Shown here in pieces: positions 8,339 through 16,523 of a DNA stretch of 64,000 nucleotides. The DNA is from Pseudomonas parafulva (GTDB lineage Bacteria > Pseudomonadota > Gammaproteobacteria > Pseudomonadales > Pseudomonadaceae): NCBI RefSeq assembly GCF_000800255.1, contig NZ_CP009747.1:2418001-2482000 (forward strand). The letters run 5' to 3'. Below the pieces are notes generated by a model. That model saw nothing but the letters and a program-made list of their open reading frames with translations, was not told where the DNA came from and ran no database searches. Each line of letters starts with the position of its first letter. Positions within the stretch are counted from its first letter, which is position 1. The position numbers and the translations under genes are program-made.

Positions 8339-8368
8339 ACTTGTACAGCGAACTTTCCTTGTACAAGT
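8339..8368. repeat. Inverted repeat ACTTGTAC-N14-GTACAAGT
   Basis: Perfect 8-bp arms at 8339-8346 and 8361-8368 flank a 14-base spacer. CTTGTACA also recurs as a direct repeat with an 18-base period (8340 and 8358). It begins seven bases after the SRAP stop and ends about 98 bp before the chemoreceptor start. There is no T-run, so an operator for the chemoreceptor is more likely than a terminator. It is not a LexA box. Confidence 0.5.
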
Positions 8369-8465
8369 CTCGTCGGAGCACTGATGCCGTTTGAGTATCA
8401 AACAGCCACTACCCGCATTGCGCGGGGCGAGGCGATCCGTCCGTGCTTTCGGGAGCCCTCCTTCG

Positions 8466-10097
8466 ATGTTTGCCAACCTCAGTCTTCGCAAAAAGCTCTA
8501 CGCCAGCTTCGCGCTGATCTTGCTGATCATCCTGGTGCTGGTACTGGCCGCGCTGCGTGGCTTCGATCAGGTCAGCAGCAGCGTCAAGCGCAACATCCAC
8601 AGCTATGAGGTACTGAACCAATCGGGCGCGGTACTGCGCAGCCTGATCGACATCGAGACCGGCATGCGCGGCTATGCCCTGACCGGCCAGGACAGCTTCC
8701 TGACGCCCATGCATGCAGGCGAAAAAGGCTTCACCGATTATCACGATCAAATCAAGGCGGCGACCGCCGACAATCCCGAGCAGCAGGCGCGCCTGGAGCG
8801 TCTGCAGGCGCTGTATGGGCAATGGCTACAGGACGATATCCAATCCAGCCTGACCCTGCGCGAGCAGGTCAACCAAGGGGCTCAACCCTTCTCCGCACTG
8901 GCCGAGCAGATCGCCGCGGGCCGTGGTCGGGCGAAGATGGACGCCATGCGCGAAGTGATCGGCGAGTTGCGCGCCAGCGAGAAAGCCCTGCAAGACCAGC
9001 GCACCGCGTCGATGAACGACGCCAAGCGCGATGCGCTCGCGATCCTGATTGGCGGCGGCCTGGCCGCCGTGGTGCTGGCCATGCTCATCGCCTGGTCGCT
9101 GTCGGGCAACCTCAGTCGCCGCCTGGGTCAGGCGCTTGACGCTGCCCAGCGCATCGCCGAAGGACGTCTGGACAACGCCATCGACGGCAGCGGACGTGAC
9201 GAGATCGGCACCCTGCTGCAGGCACTGTCCGCGATGCAGGCCCGCTTGCGCAGCATGATCGGTGAGATCCGTCAGGGTGCGGAGCAGTTGGTCAGCGCCT
9301 CGCAGAGCATCTCCAGCGCCTCGCTGCAGTTGTCGGCTTCGGCCCAGGAGCAGTCGCATTCGGCGTCGTCCATGGCAGCCACGGTGGAGCAGCTCACCGT
9401 CAGCATCAATCACGTCGCCGACAACGCTGGCGATGCCCACGCGCTGTCCAGCGAGTCGGGACGGCAATCCACCGAAGGCGGCAGCGTGATTCAGGAGACC
9501 CTGCAGAGCATGCGCCTGATCGCCGACACGGTGCAGGCCTCGGCCGGCCAGATCGGCGAACTGGACCAGCACGCCGAACAGATCTCCAGCATCGTCGGGG
9601 TGATCAAGAGCATCGCCGAGCAGACCAATCTACTGGCACTGAATGCGGCCATCGAAGCGGCACGGGCCGGTGAGCAGGGCCGCGGCTTCGCGGTGGTCGC
9701 CGATGAAGTGCGCTTGCTGGCGCAGCGCACCGCCAACTCCACCCAGGAAATCACCGACATGGTGAAGAAGATCCAGCTCGGCACCCGCGATGCGGTGAGC
9801 AGCATGGATGTGGGGGTGGAGCAGGTCAAAGGCGGCGTGGCCCTGGCGCAACAGGCCGGCGAAGCGATCGTCACCATACGCCAGTCCTCCGCCGACGTGG
9901 TCCGTGTGGTCGACCAGATCTCCCTGGCCCTGCGCGAACAGACCGCCGCCAGCCAGGATGTGGCGCGTAACGTCGAGCGCATCGCCCAGATGTCGCAACA
10001 CAATAGCCAGGCGGTGGAGCAGACCAGCGAAACGGCGGGCGCGCTGCAGCGTCTGGCCCAGGGGCTGGAGCGGCAGGTGAATGTGTTCGTGCTGTGA
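8466..10097 (+). CDS. Methyl-accepting chemotaxis protein with CHASE3-type sensor
   Basis: This 543-residue chemoreceptor has a membrane helix at about residues 11-32 and a helical periplasmic domain of about 150 residues. The motif SLIDIETGMRGYALTGQDSF is typical of the CHASE3 four-helix sensor. A second membrane helix at about 193-213, a HAMP linker and a long cytoplasmic coiled coil follow. The signalling tip reads AEQTNLLALNAAIEAARAGE. It should control the CheA kinase through CheW; the ligand is unknown. The ATG at 8466 gives the usual short N-terminal tail (MFANLSLRKKL). No che genes are adjacent and no C-terminal CheR-binding pentapeptide is present (the end is VNVFVL). Confidence 0.94.
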   Translation: MFANLSLRKKLYASFALILLIILVLVLAALRGFDQVSSSVKRNIHSYEVLNQSGAVLRSLIDIETGMRGYALTGQDSFLTPMHAGEKGFTDYHDQIKAATADNPEQQARLERLQALYGQWLQDDIQSSLTLREQVNQGAQPFSALAEQIAAGRGRAKMDAMREVIGELRASEKALQDQRTASMNDAKRDALAILIGGGLAAVVLAMLIAWSLSGNLSRRLGQALDAAQRIAEGRLDNAIDGSGRDEIGTLLQALSAMQARLRSMIGEIRQGAEQLVSASQSISSASLQLSASAQEQSHSASSMAATVEQLTVSINHVADNAGDAHALSSESGRQSTEGGSVIQETLQSMRLIADTVQASAGQIGELDQHAEQISSIVGVIKSIAEQTNLLALNAAIEAARAGEQGRGFAVVADEVRLLAQRTANSTQEITDMVKKIQLGTRDAVSSMDVGVEQVKGGVALAQQAGEAIVTIRQSSADVVRVVDQISLALREQTAASQDVARNVERIAQMSQHNSQAVEQTSETAGALQRLAQGLERQVNVFVL

Positions 10098-10110
10098 GTT
10101 CGACGGCGCT

Positions 10111-10147
10111 GCGGTCCGAGCACAGCGTTGCAGCTCGTTCGGACCGC
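10111..10147. other. Hairpin downstream of the chemoreceptor gene
   Basis: GCGGTCCGA at 10111-10119 pairs perfectly with TCGGACCGC at 10139-10147 across a 19-base loop, 14 bp after the chemoreceptor stop. No T-run follows. It could end or stabilise the chemoreceptor transcript, but it is not a clear intrinsic terminator. Confidence 0.35.
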
Positions 10148-10208
10148 TGCTAGCCTCGGCCCTGCGCTGCGCACCCACCCGGCGCTGTCGAGTTCATCAA
10201 GGTTACCC

Positions 10209-10721
10209 ATGAGTCATCGCGATCGCCTGGAAGCGACCTGCCCCCATTGCCAGGGGCAGGCCCTGTTCATCGAACCCTTCGAATTCACCACCGTTCTGCC
10301 AACCGATCAACCGGCACGTCGCTGGGGCGGCTGGTACGTGGTGGAGCGCTACCCGCAGTTGCTGCCATGGCAGGCGCCTGCCGGCAGTTCCAGCCAGCAC
10401 CTGCTGCACGGTTCGAGCCACGGGCAGGGTTACGTGCCCCTTACCCGCGGCGTGGTCGAATGCCAGACGTGCCAGGCGCCTTTCGTTCACTTGCTGAACT
10501 GGCCCCAGGACGCCTGGTGGCAATGGTCGGTTCGCGGCAGGCTGCTCTGGGCCTGGGACCGAGACCATGCCCGGCGAATCGTCGAGTACGTGCGTGCCAC
10601 CGATCGACCTCGGCGCGGTGTCTACGGCGACATCGCCAACCTGCCCGCCTACTTTCTCGCCGCCAAGCAGCGCGACACGGTGATCAAACTCATCGAGCGC
10701 ACGCTGAACGCCACCCACTAG
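10209..10721 (+). CDS. Uncharacterised protein with two CxxC knuckles
   Basis: I do not recognise this 170-residue protein. It contains ATCPHCQGQ near residue 10 and VECQTCQAP near residue 83, two CxxC pairs that could bind one zinc ion. Between and after them it is rich in Trp and Arg (RRWGGWYVVERYP, DAWWQWSVRGRLLWAWDRDH). There is no signal peptide or membrane helix. The ATG at 10209 follows an AAGG ribosome site. It stands first in a run of three same-strand genes of unknown role. A nucleic-acid-binding or immunity-type protein is conceivable, but nothing in the sequence decides it. Confidence 0.7.
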   Translation: MSHRDRLEATCPHCQGQALFIEPFEFTTVLPTDQPARRWGGWYVVERYPQLLPWQAPAGSSSQHLLHGSSHGQGYVPLTRGVVECQTCQAPFVHLLNWPQDAWWQWSVRGRLLWAWDRDHARRIVEYVRATDRPRRGVYGDIANLPAYFLAAKQRDTVIKLIERTLNATH

Positions 10722-10899
10722 TGCGCCGCCCACAGGCTTCAGTGACAGGCGGCACTGGCGCTTGTGATTGCTGAACAATCTGTTGTGCGCCCTGGCCAGT
10801 GCCGTTGCCAGGCGAGCCGTGGTTTCGTTCAATGGCGCAGCCGGTTCCTTACCGGCACGGATTCAGACAGAACCATGAACACCCCGCGGAGCAGGCGCA
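10722..10899. other. Non-coding gap between two uncharacterised genes
   Basis: This 178-bp gap contains several small inverted repeats, such as GCCGGTTCCTTACCGGC at 10840-10856, a tight hairpin without a T-run. No gene, clear promoter or HrpL-type box was found. Confidence 0.4.
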
Positions 10900-11682
10900 A
10901 TGATCATTCAGTTTCTTGGCAACGACAGCGCCCACAACCCGTCTTCGCGCACGTGCGATGCCTACCGCCTCGACGGCCTGACGCGCATGGACGAACTGTC
11001 GGCAGCAGGCCGCGAGATCGCTGCCCGTCACTCAGGCTGCACAGTGCTGTTTTCGCTGGATGACTTGCCCCAAGCGCTCTACACCAGCGGCCATGCACGG
11101 CTGTCTTCGAATCTCGACGCCGTGAGCGAGGCGGATCTGGGGCAATTGCCGCCCGAGTGCTTCGAGAACGGCCAGTACCTGGGTTACACCACCACCAAGG
11201 CAGAGTTCGCCCCTTGCCTGCGCATTCTTCTGCGCCAGGCGGATGCCCTCTCGTTCGAGGCCCTTTGTGCCCATGGCCTGACCCTGGATGACGCCGCGCT
11301 GGAGCATTGGCTGGCCTATCAAGCCAAACCGCTGATGCTGATCGATCAGCCCATGCTCGCGCTGGCGGCGCCAGTCGAGCAGCCTTGGCAGGCCCTGGCC
11401 GCGTTCCCCAATGGCTACTTCGAAAGCGACCTGGACCCTGCGCAGAACTGCGCGCTGGCCCGGCACCTGCAACAGACCCACGGTTATACCCTGATGGGGG
11501 TCGGTGCCTCGTACTTGGGCTTCACACGGGCCGAAGCGCCTGATGCAGCGCAAGCAGCGCGCGTTGCGGCAGACCTGTGCGCGCTGTACAACGTTCCGGC
11601 TGAACAGCACGAGGTACGACTGGACGCGCTGCGCGCCGGTATCGAGGGACGTTCGCACCTGTGGGTGCGCTATGTGGAGTGA
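10900..11682 (+). CDS. Uncharacterised 260-residue protein
   Basis: I cannot place this protein in a family. It begins MIIQFLGNDSAHNPSSRTCDAYR, is acidic, and has no signal peptide or membrane span. The middle carries LPPECFENGQYLGYTTTKAE, and the C-terminal third has NGYFESDLDPAQNCALARHL followed by a GYTLMGVGASYLGF segment. It has a GGAG ribosome site and ends nine bases before the next gene, so the two are probably cotranscribed. The DPAQNCALARHL-type C terminus hints at an enzyme-like fold, but no catalytic motif can be identified. A core Pseudomonas protein of unknown function or a toxin-immunity partner are both possible. Confidence 0.72.
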   Translation: MIIQFLGNDSAHNPSSRTCDAYRLDGLTRMDELSAAGREIAARHSGCTVLFSLDDLPQALYTSGHARLSSNLDAVSEADLGQLPPECFENGQYLGYTTTKAEFAPCLRILLRQADALSFEALCAHGLTLDDAALEHWLAYQAKPLMLIDQPMLALAAPVEQPWQALAAFPNGYFESDLDPAQNCALARHLQQTHGYTLMGVGASYLGFTRAEAPDAAQAARVAADLCALYNVPAEQHEVRLDALRAGIEGRSHLWVRYVE

Positions 11683-11691
11683 TCACTGCCG

Positions 11692-12018
11692 ATGAATGCG
11701 GATACCCAGGCACTGGTGCATGTACTCGAACGCTTGGCCCTGTTGCTCGAAGGCGATGGCGACCAGCACTGGAGTCAATGGATGCGCCGGGCACGGACCC
11801 GTCTGCTCGCCGGTGACGGCGGCGGCGCGGACTTTCTGCTATCAGCCTACGGCGGCATGGGTTCGTTCAATGATGTGGTCCTCGGGCAGCATTACGACAG
11901 CAACGGCTTTTCCTGGAAGCCAGGGCATGTCGAGTTGAATGATCGATTCGACGAACTGCGTGGGGCGGCCTACACCTTGGCCCAGCAGATACGCCGCTCG
12001 CGCGCAGACACGCCCTGA
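11692..12018 (+). CDS. Small uncharacterised protein (DUF6966-like)
   Basis: This 108-residue protein contains GDQHWSQWMRRARTRL and LLSAYGGMGSFNDVVLG. The AYGGMGSFND stretch is what I associate with the DUF6966 family, but I could not check this. No signal peptide or membrane helix is present. It starts nine bases after the preceding gene, whose last codons supply the GGAG ribosome site, so the pair is translated from one message. It converges on the M20 peptidase gene. Function is unknown. Confidence 0.7.
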   Translation: MNADTQALVHVLERLALLLEGDGDQHWSQWMRRARTRLLAGDGGGADFLLSAYGGMGSFNDVVLGQHYDSNGFSWKPGHVELNDRFDELRGAAYTLAQQIRRSRADTP

Positions 12019-12043
12019 CCTCTCTCGCAATGCCGTCAGGGCG
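12011..12043. terminator. Hairpin between convergent genes
   Basis: CGCCCTGAC at 12011-12019 pairs perfectly with GTCAGGGCG at 12035-12043 around a 15-base loop. It overlaps the stop codons of both the DUF6966-like gene and the convergent M20 peptidase gene. It could serve both directions, but there is no T-run on either side. Confidence 0.4.
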
Positions 12044-13277
12044 CTGTGGCAGACAGCTGCCGGATCATCGAGACGGTCAGGTACAGTCTCGGGGCGATAC
12101 TCGACAGCTCGATGTATTCATCCTCGGCATGCAGGCCGGCCCCCACTACACCCAACGTCTCCAACACCGCCGGCTTGGCGCTGCCCGGCACATAGGCATA
12201 GCCGGCGTCGGTACCAAAACGCATGGCGATGGGTTCGATGCGCTTGTCGATCTGTCCGTAGAGCTTCTCGGCAGTCTTGGCCAGTTGCTCGGAACCGGCG
12301 TTTCTCGCCAGTGGCGGTCGCCCCTTGTCCAGACGCAGGCTGACTTCGGTGCCCTCGATCAATTGCGTGCGCACGATGCGTTGGGCATCGGCCAGCACCC
12401 GCTCGCTTTCACTCGCGTCCGAGTAGCGCATGTCAGCCTCGGCCGAGGCGCTGTCGGGAATGATGTTGCGCTTGTCTCCAGCCCTGAGCATGGTCCAGTT
12501 GACGGTGGTGCCCTTGGCGGGATCGCCGAGGTCCTTGAGTTGCAGCAACTGGTGCGCCAGTTCCATGGCGGCATTGCGCCCGGCTTCGGGTGCGGAGCCT
12601 GCGTGGGACGACGTACCCTTGACCTGCAGCAGCAAGCCGTTGATGCCGTTGGTGGCGACCGTCACGGCATCTTTGTCCGGCGGCTCGTACGAGAATACGT
12701 AGTCATGCTGGCGAGCGAGTTCAGCGATGAGCGCTTTCGAACCGGCCGAACCGGTTTCCTCGTCCGGGTTGAACAGCACGGTCAGCGTGCCGAAGCCTTT
12801 GAACTGCTCGTCCTGCAGCAGCTTCAGCGCATGCAGGATCATCGCCACCCCGCCTTTGGCATCGGCCACGCCAGGCCCATAGGCACGATCGCCCGCCACC
12901 TTGAACGGCCGCTTGGCTGCCGTGCCTGGCAGGAACACCGTGTCGTAGTGAACCATCAGCAGAAACGACTGGCTGCCCGTGCCCTTGAGCGTGCCGACAA
13001 TGTTGTCGCCCGCAGAAGGATGGGCTGAGCGAGTCTGCACGTCGGCACCCAGCGCCTTGAGGCGTTCGACCAGCAGGTCACTGACGGTCTTCAGGCCTGA
13101 GGCCTGTCCGGTACCGGTGTCGACATCGACCAATTGCTGCACGGTGGCCAGATAGGCTTGCTGCTCGGCCTGGGCATGCTCGAGGCGTTGTGCGGGCGTG
13201 AAATCGGCGGCAAGTGCATAGAACGGCAGGCACGCAAGGCTAATGATGGCGCCACCTATTGAGCGTGGAGTGAGCAT
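12036..13277 (-). CDS. Exported M20 zinc peptidase, glutamate carboxypeptidase (CPG2-like)
   Basis: This 413-residue protein has a Sec-type signal peptide (about residues 1-23, ending YALAA). The mature part follows the carboxypeptidase G2 pattern. LLMVHYDTVF supplies the first metal His. GPGVADAKGGVAMIL supplies the bridging Asp. FNPDEETGSAGS supplies the catalytic and metal Glu. A Glu lies in the SYEPPD segment, and the C-terminal His is in GAGLHAEDEYIE. The dimerisation domain lies in the middle (GTSSHAGSAPEAGRNA). Family members remove C-terminal glutamate from folates or peptides in the periplasm; the substrate here is unproven. The gene stands alone and converges with the preceding cluster. 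Confidence 0.92.
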   Translation of the reverse strand: MLTPRSIGGAIISLACLPFYALAADFTPAQRLEHAQAEQQAYLATVQQLVDVDTGTGQASGLKTVSDLLVERLKALGADVQTRSAHPSAGDNIVGTLKGTGSQSFLLMVHYDTVFLPGTAAKRPFKVAGDRAYGPGVADAKGGVAMILHALKLLQDEQFKGFGTLTVLFNPDEETGSAGSKALIAELARQHDYVFSYEPPDKDAVTVATNGINGLLLQVKGTSSHAGSAPEAGRNAAMELAHQLLQLKDLGDPAKGTTVNWTMLRAGDKRNIIPDSASAEADMRYSDASESERVLADAQRIVRTQLIEGTEVSLRLDKGRPPLARNAGSEQLAKTAEKLYGQIDKRIEPIAMRFGTDAGYAYVPGSAKPAVLETLGVVGAGLHAEDEYIELSSIAPRLYLTVSMIRQLSATAP

Positions 13278-13671
13278 TTTCGATCCTTAATAAAAGTTAC
13301 GAACATGCAGTTTTGACCATAGCCTGTTTTGACGCCAGTTTATTGGCTCAACTAACTGAATACATAAATCGTTACAGCATCTGCTTCATTAAACAGGTTG
13401 CACAAAAGATCAAGATGAGAGTGATAATCACGCGGTTAAAAAAATAAAAAAGAATGGAACGATTACTGAAGTGCCATTATCGAACCCTGCTGCTGATCAT
13501 CCCACCAGCGAAGCGTTCGGCCCTCCAGGGTCGACGCAGCGCGGTCATGTACCCTTTCAAAAGCCGGGTACGTGGCGGATGGCGATTGACTGAATAATGA
13601 CTGCCCACTCCGTTCAAGTATTGAGCTGACACTTAACTGCACCTAACTCGCCATGGAAAAAGGTGGGACGA
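13278..13671. promoter_or_regulatory. AT-rich 394-bp non-coding region with divergent promoters
   Basis: The gap separates the divergent M20 peptidase and GAF-like genes. It is markedly AT-rich from about 13280 to 13460, including an A-tract at 13437-13454, in contrast to the surrounding GC-rich DNA. A GTGATAATCAC palindrome sits at 13421-13431. Such stretches are typical targets of MvaT/H-NS-type silencers. The part from 13480 to 13650 shows no gene. The AAGGTGGG ribosome site for the next gene ends the region. Confidence 0.4.
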
Positions 13672-14190
13672 ATGTGCAAACTTAAAAGTATTCATGAGAT
13701 GAATGTCCCTTCCGCCTATCATCGCCGATCGGATTTGCTAAGTGCCGAGATGGCCGAGATAGACAAGAACGAATCCATTACCGCCGTATTGCAACTCGCT
13801 GCTCAATTGACTGGCGTGCGCTACCTGGCGCTGCGCAAATCGAACCCCTCGCTCTGGCTCGGCTTCATGGAGAACCGCCAGATCGAACTGAGCTTCCATG
13901 GTCAGACCACTACCGTGTCGCAACTCGAGGCACTCGACAAGCTGCTGGGCAGCGGCGACCCGTCGCTGACCTCGGCGCCTGCCAAGTGGACGCCGCAGCC
14001 CCTGGCTGCGTTTGGCGCATCCACCATCGAAGGGTTGTTCACCACGCCTATTCATACGATCGACGGCACCAAGCTGGGCCTGTTGGTGGCCGCCAGCGAT
14101 CTACCGCTGGGCCGACTGGAGGCAGAAGCCATTCAGAAAAACCTGAAACTGGTTGCCCGATTGACGGCCAGCATGAGGTCGGTGTTTTGA
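13672..14190 (+). CDS. GAF-domain-like protein
   Basis: This 172-residue protein looks like a single stand-alone GAF-type sensor domain. It has an N-terminal helix around ESITAVLQLAAQLTGVRYLALRK. It then has FMENRQIELSF, STIEGLFTTPIHTIDGTKLGL and LLVAASDLPL, the pattern of GAF domains that precede histidine kinases and cyclases. It has no output domain. I chose the ATG at 13672 because of the AAGGTGGG site just upstream; a GTG at 13663 is possible. The next gene downstream encodes a c-di-GMP enzyme, 221 bp away, so it may sense a signal for that protein, but this is inference. Confidence 0.65.
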   Translation: MCKLKSIHEMNVPSAYHRRSDLLSAEMAEIDKNESITAVLQLAAQLTGVRYLALRKSNPSLWLGFMENRQIELSFHGQTTTVSQLEALDKLLGSGDPSLTSAPAKWTPQPLAAFGASTIEGLFTTPIHTIDGTKLGLLVAASDLPLGRLEAEAIQKNLKLVARLTASMRSVF

Positions 14191-14369
14191 ATACGACACC
14201 GCCGACTCAGCGCTAGGCAGCAAAACGGCGCGCGCATACGCTCATCCCCTCCATCATGAGGCGTGAGCAGGTTGCCACTTGCTGGAGAACTTATTGCACG
14301 GTTGTGCCACTCCCATAGACGCAATCGATTTACCAGGACAAACGATTCATCCGATAATGGCCAGACGCT

Positions 14370-14393
14370 ATCGCCGCGTTCACGGCGATTTTT
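14370..14393 (+). terminator. Intrinsic-terminator-like hairpin just upstream of the GGDEF-EAL gene
   Basis: ATCGCCG at 14370-14376 pairs with CGGCGAT at 14383-14389 around the loop CGTTCA, followed by a run of five T at 14389-14393. The next start codon is only 18 bases beyond the T-run. It may end the GAF-like gene's transcript or act as an attenuator for the c-di-GMP gene. Confidence 0.55.
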
Positions 14394-14411
14394 CCTACGT
14401 CTCGGTATCCT

Positions 14412-16523
14412 ATGCTTCCCAGCAGCCACAACCTCGTCCTGGTAGCGTTCTCTCTGATTGTCGCCATTCTCGCCTCCTACACGGCGCTCAGAATGGCAGG
14501 ACGTGTTGCCAGCTCGACGGGCAAGGCCGCAGGGCTTTGGCTGGCCGGTGGCTCCTTTGCCATGGGCTTCGGTGTCTGGGCGATGCACTTCATCGGCATG
14601 CTTGCCTTCGATCTGCCGATTCCTCTGGGCTACGACATTCCGCTGACCCTGCTGTCATTGCTCATCGCGGTGTTTTCCTCGGCCTTCGCGCTGTGGCTGG
14701 TGTGCCAGAACAACCTGCCGTGGATTCGCCTGGTGCTCGGCGGCCTGCTCATGGGCGCCGGCATTGCGGCCATGCACTACACCGGCATGGCTGCCCTGCT
14801 GATGCGACCAAGCGTGATCTACATCCCGTGGATCTTCATGTTGTCGATCCTGATCGCGGTGCTGGCCTCAGGCGCGGCGTTGTGGATCGTGTTTCGCCTG
14901 CGCAGGGGAGCCCGCGGCGAAGCCTGGGCCCGTATCGGCGCCTCGCTGCTCATGGGCTGCGCCATCGTCGGTATGCACTACACCGGCATGGCCGCGGCGC
15001 AGTTTCCACTGGGCAGCTACTGCGAAGCGTCCAACAGCGGTATCGACGTCAAATGGCTTGCCGTCGTCGTGATCGTCGTCAGCCTGGCCGTGCTGGCAAT
15101 CGCGCTGATCGTGTCCGTGCTCGATGTGCGCAGCAACTTGCTGTCCCTCTCCCTGGATCAGGCCAACAGCGAGCTGCTGCAACTGGCGCTGCACGACAAC
15201 CTGACCCGCCTGCCCAATCGACTGCTGCTCAACGACCGCCTCAACCAGGCCATTCACAAGGCTACGCCGCAGCAAGACCTGTTTTCGGTGTTGCTGATGG
15301 ACCTGGATGGCTTCAAGGCCGTGAACGATGCTTATGGGCACCATGTGGGCGATCTTCTGCTGGTGCAGGTGTCCGAGCGCATCCTGGCCAGCAAGCGGCC
15401 GGAGGACACGGCTGCGCGCCTGGGTGGCGACGAGTTCGTATTCCTGATTCACCACCGCGAACCCGAAGACGCCGCGTTGTTCGCCCAGCAACTGGTCGAG
15501 TCGATTGGCCGCCCCTACAGCCTCGAAGGCCATGTCCTGCATATCTCGGCGAGCATCGGGATTGCGTTATTTCCCGACAACGGCCTGACGGCCCACGAAC
15601 TGATGGTCAATGCCGACGCAGCGATGTACCACGCCAAGGAACTGGGACGTGCGGGGTACTGCTTCTTCGAACGCACCATGAACAAGAACGCCCATGAACA
15701 GATGCAGCTTCAGCACGACCTGCGCCTGGCACTGGAACGTGGTGAGTTCGTTCTGCACTACCAGCCCAAGTTCATCGCCGCTGACGGCCATATGGTCGGC
15801 GTCGAAGCCTTGGTGCGCTGGCACCGTCCAGGCTCGGGGTTAGTACCGCCGGACCGCTTCTTGCCGCATGCCGAACGAACCGGGCTGATCATACCGATCG
15901 GCAACTGGGTGATCGATGAAGCCTGTCGGCAGATGCGCCAATGGCACGATCAAGGCCATGACGGTTGGAGCGTGGCGGTGAACCTGTCGACGATTCAGCT
16001 GGCCCAGGCCGACCTGCTGGGGGTGGTGCGCACCGCACTGGAAAAGTACGCGCTGGCGCCGCAGCACCTGGTGTTGGAGGTGACCGAGTCCACCGCCATG
16101 CGCAACGCCGAAGCCAGCCTGGAGATCCTCGACAAGCTGGCCGAGCTCGGCGTGAACATCTCCATCGACGACTTCGGCACCGGCTACTCCAGCCTGCTTT
16201 ACCTCAAGCGCTTTCCGGCCAACGAGTTGAAGATCGATCGCGGTTTCGTCAAGGAACTGGTCCAAGGCAATGAAGACGAGGCAATCGTCTCGGCCATCAT
16301 CGCCCTGGGCCAGACGCTAAGCATGAAGATCGTCGCCGAAGGCGTGGAAACCCAGGAGCAGCAAGCGTTGCTCACGCGGCTGGGTTGCCATGCACTGCAG
16401 GGCTATCTGTTGGGCAAACCGCTGCCGGCGGCGCAACTGCTCGAGGCGCTCGCCGCCCAAGGGCGACGCCCCCTGGCAGCAGGCCCTGGTGACGACAGCG
16501 CGTCGATCACAGTTTCATGTTGA
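14412..16523 (+). CDS. MHYT-GGDEF-EAL membrane c-di-GMP enzyme
   Basis: This 703-residue membrane protein combines synthesis and degradation modules for the second messenger c-di-GMP. Seven membrane helices (about residues 1-250) carry the MHYT sensor motifs MHFIGM, MHYTGM and MHYTGM, which are thought to bind a metal and sense a gas or redox signal. The GGDEF domain (about 265-425) retains the active motif RLGGDEFVFL. The EAL domain (about 435-690) retains EALVRW, DDFGTGYSS and the KIVAEGVE stretch, so both activities look intact. The ribosome site before the ATG at 14412 is weak. The 3' end overlaps the convergent TonB receptor gene by 17 bp. Confidence 0.95.
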   Translation: MLPSSHNLVLVAFSLIVAILASYTALRMAGRVASSTGKAAGLWLAGGSFAMGFGVWAMHFIGMLAFDLPIPLGYDIPLTLLSLLIAVFSSAFALWLVCQNNLPWIRLVLGGLLMGAGIAAMHYTGMAALLMRPSVIYIPWIFMLSILIAVLASGAALWIVFRLRRGARGEAWARIGASLLMGCAIVGMHYTGMAAAQFPLGSYCEASNSGIDVKWLAVVVIVVSLAVLAIALIVSVLDVRSNLLSLSLDQANSELLQLALHDNLTRLPNRLLLNDRLNQAIHKATPQQDLFSVLLMDLDGFKAVNDAYGHHVGDLLLVQVSERILASKRPEDTAARLGGDEFVFLIHHREPEDAALFAQQLVESIGRPYSLEGHVLHISASIGIALFPDNGLTAHELMVNADAAMYHAKELGRAGYCFFERTMNKNAHEQMQLQHDLRLALERGEFVLHYQPKFIAADGHMVGVEALVRWHRPGSGLVPPDRFLPHAERTGLIIPIGNWVIDEACRQMRQWHDQGHDGWSVAVNLSTIQLAQADLLGVVRTALEKYALAPQHLVLEVTESTAMRNAEASLEILDKLAELGVNISIDDFGTGYSSLLYLKRFPANELKIDRGFVKELVQGNEDEAIVSAIIALGQTLSMKIVAEGVETQEQQALLTRLGCHALQGYLLGKPLPAAQLLEALAAQGRRPLAAGPGDDSASITVSC

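Noticed and set aside
10820..10860. A GGTTCC sequence suggesting a second hrp box near the uncharacterised genes
   Set aside because: On the minus strand no CCACNNA block lies at the required 15-16 base spacing; the nearest GTGG sequence is 20 bases away and lacks the final position.
13421..13431. GTGATAATCAC palindrome as a Fur box
   Set aside because: Only the central nine bases resemble the Fur consensus, the flanks do not match, and neither flanking gene is an iron gene.
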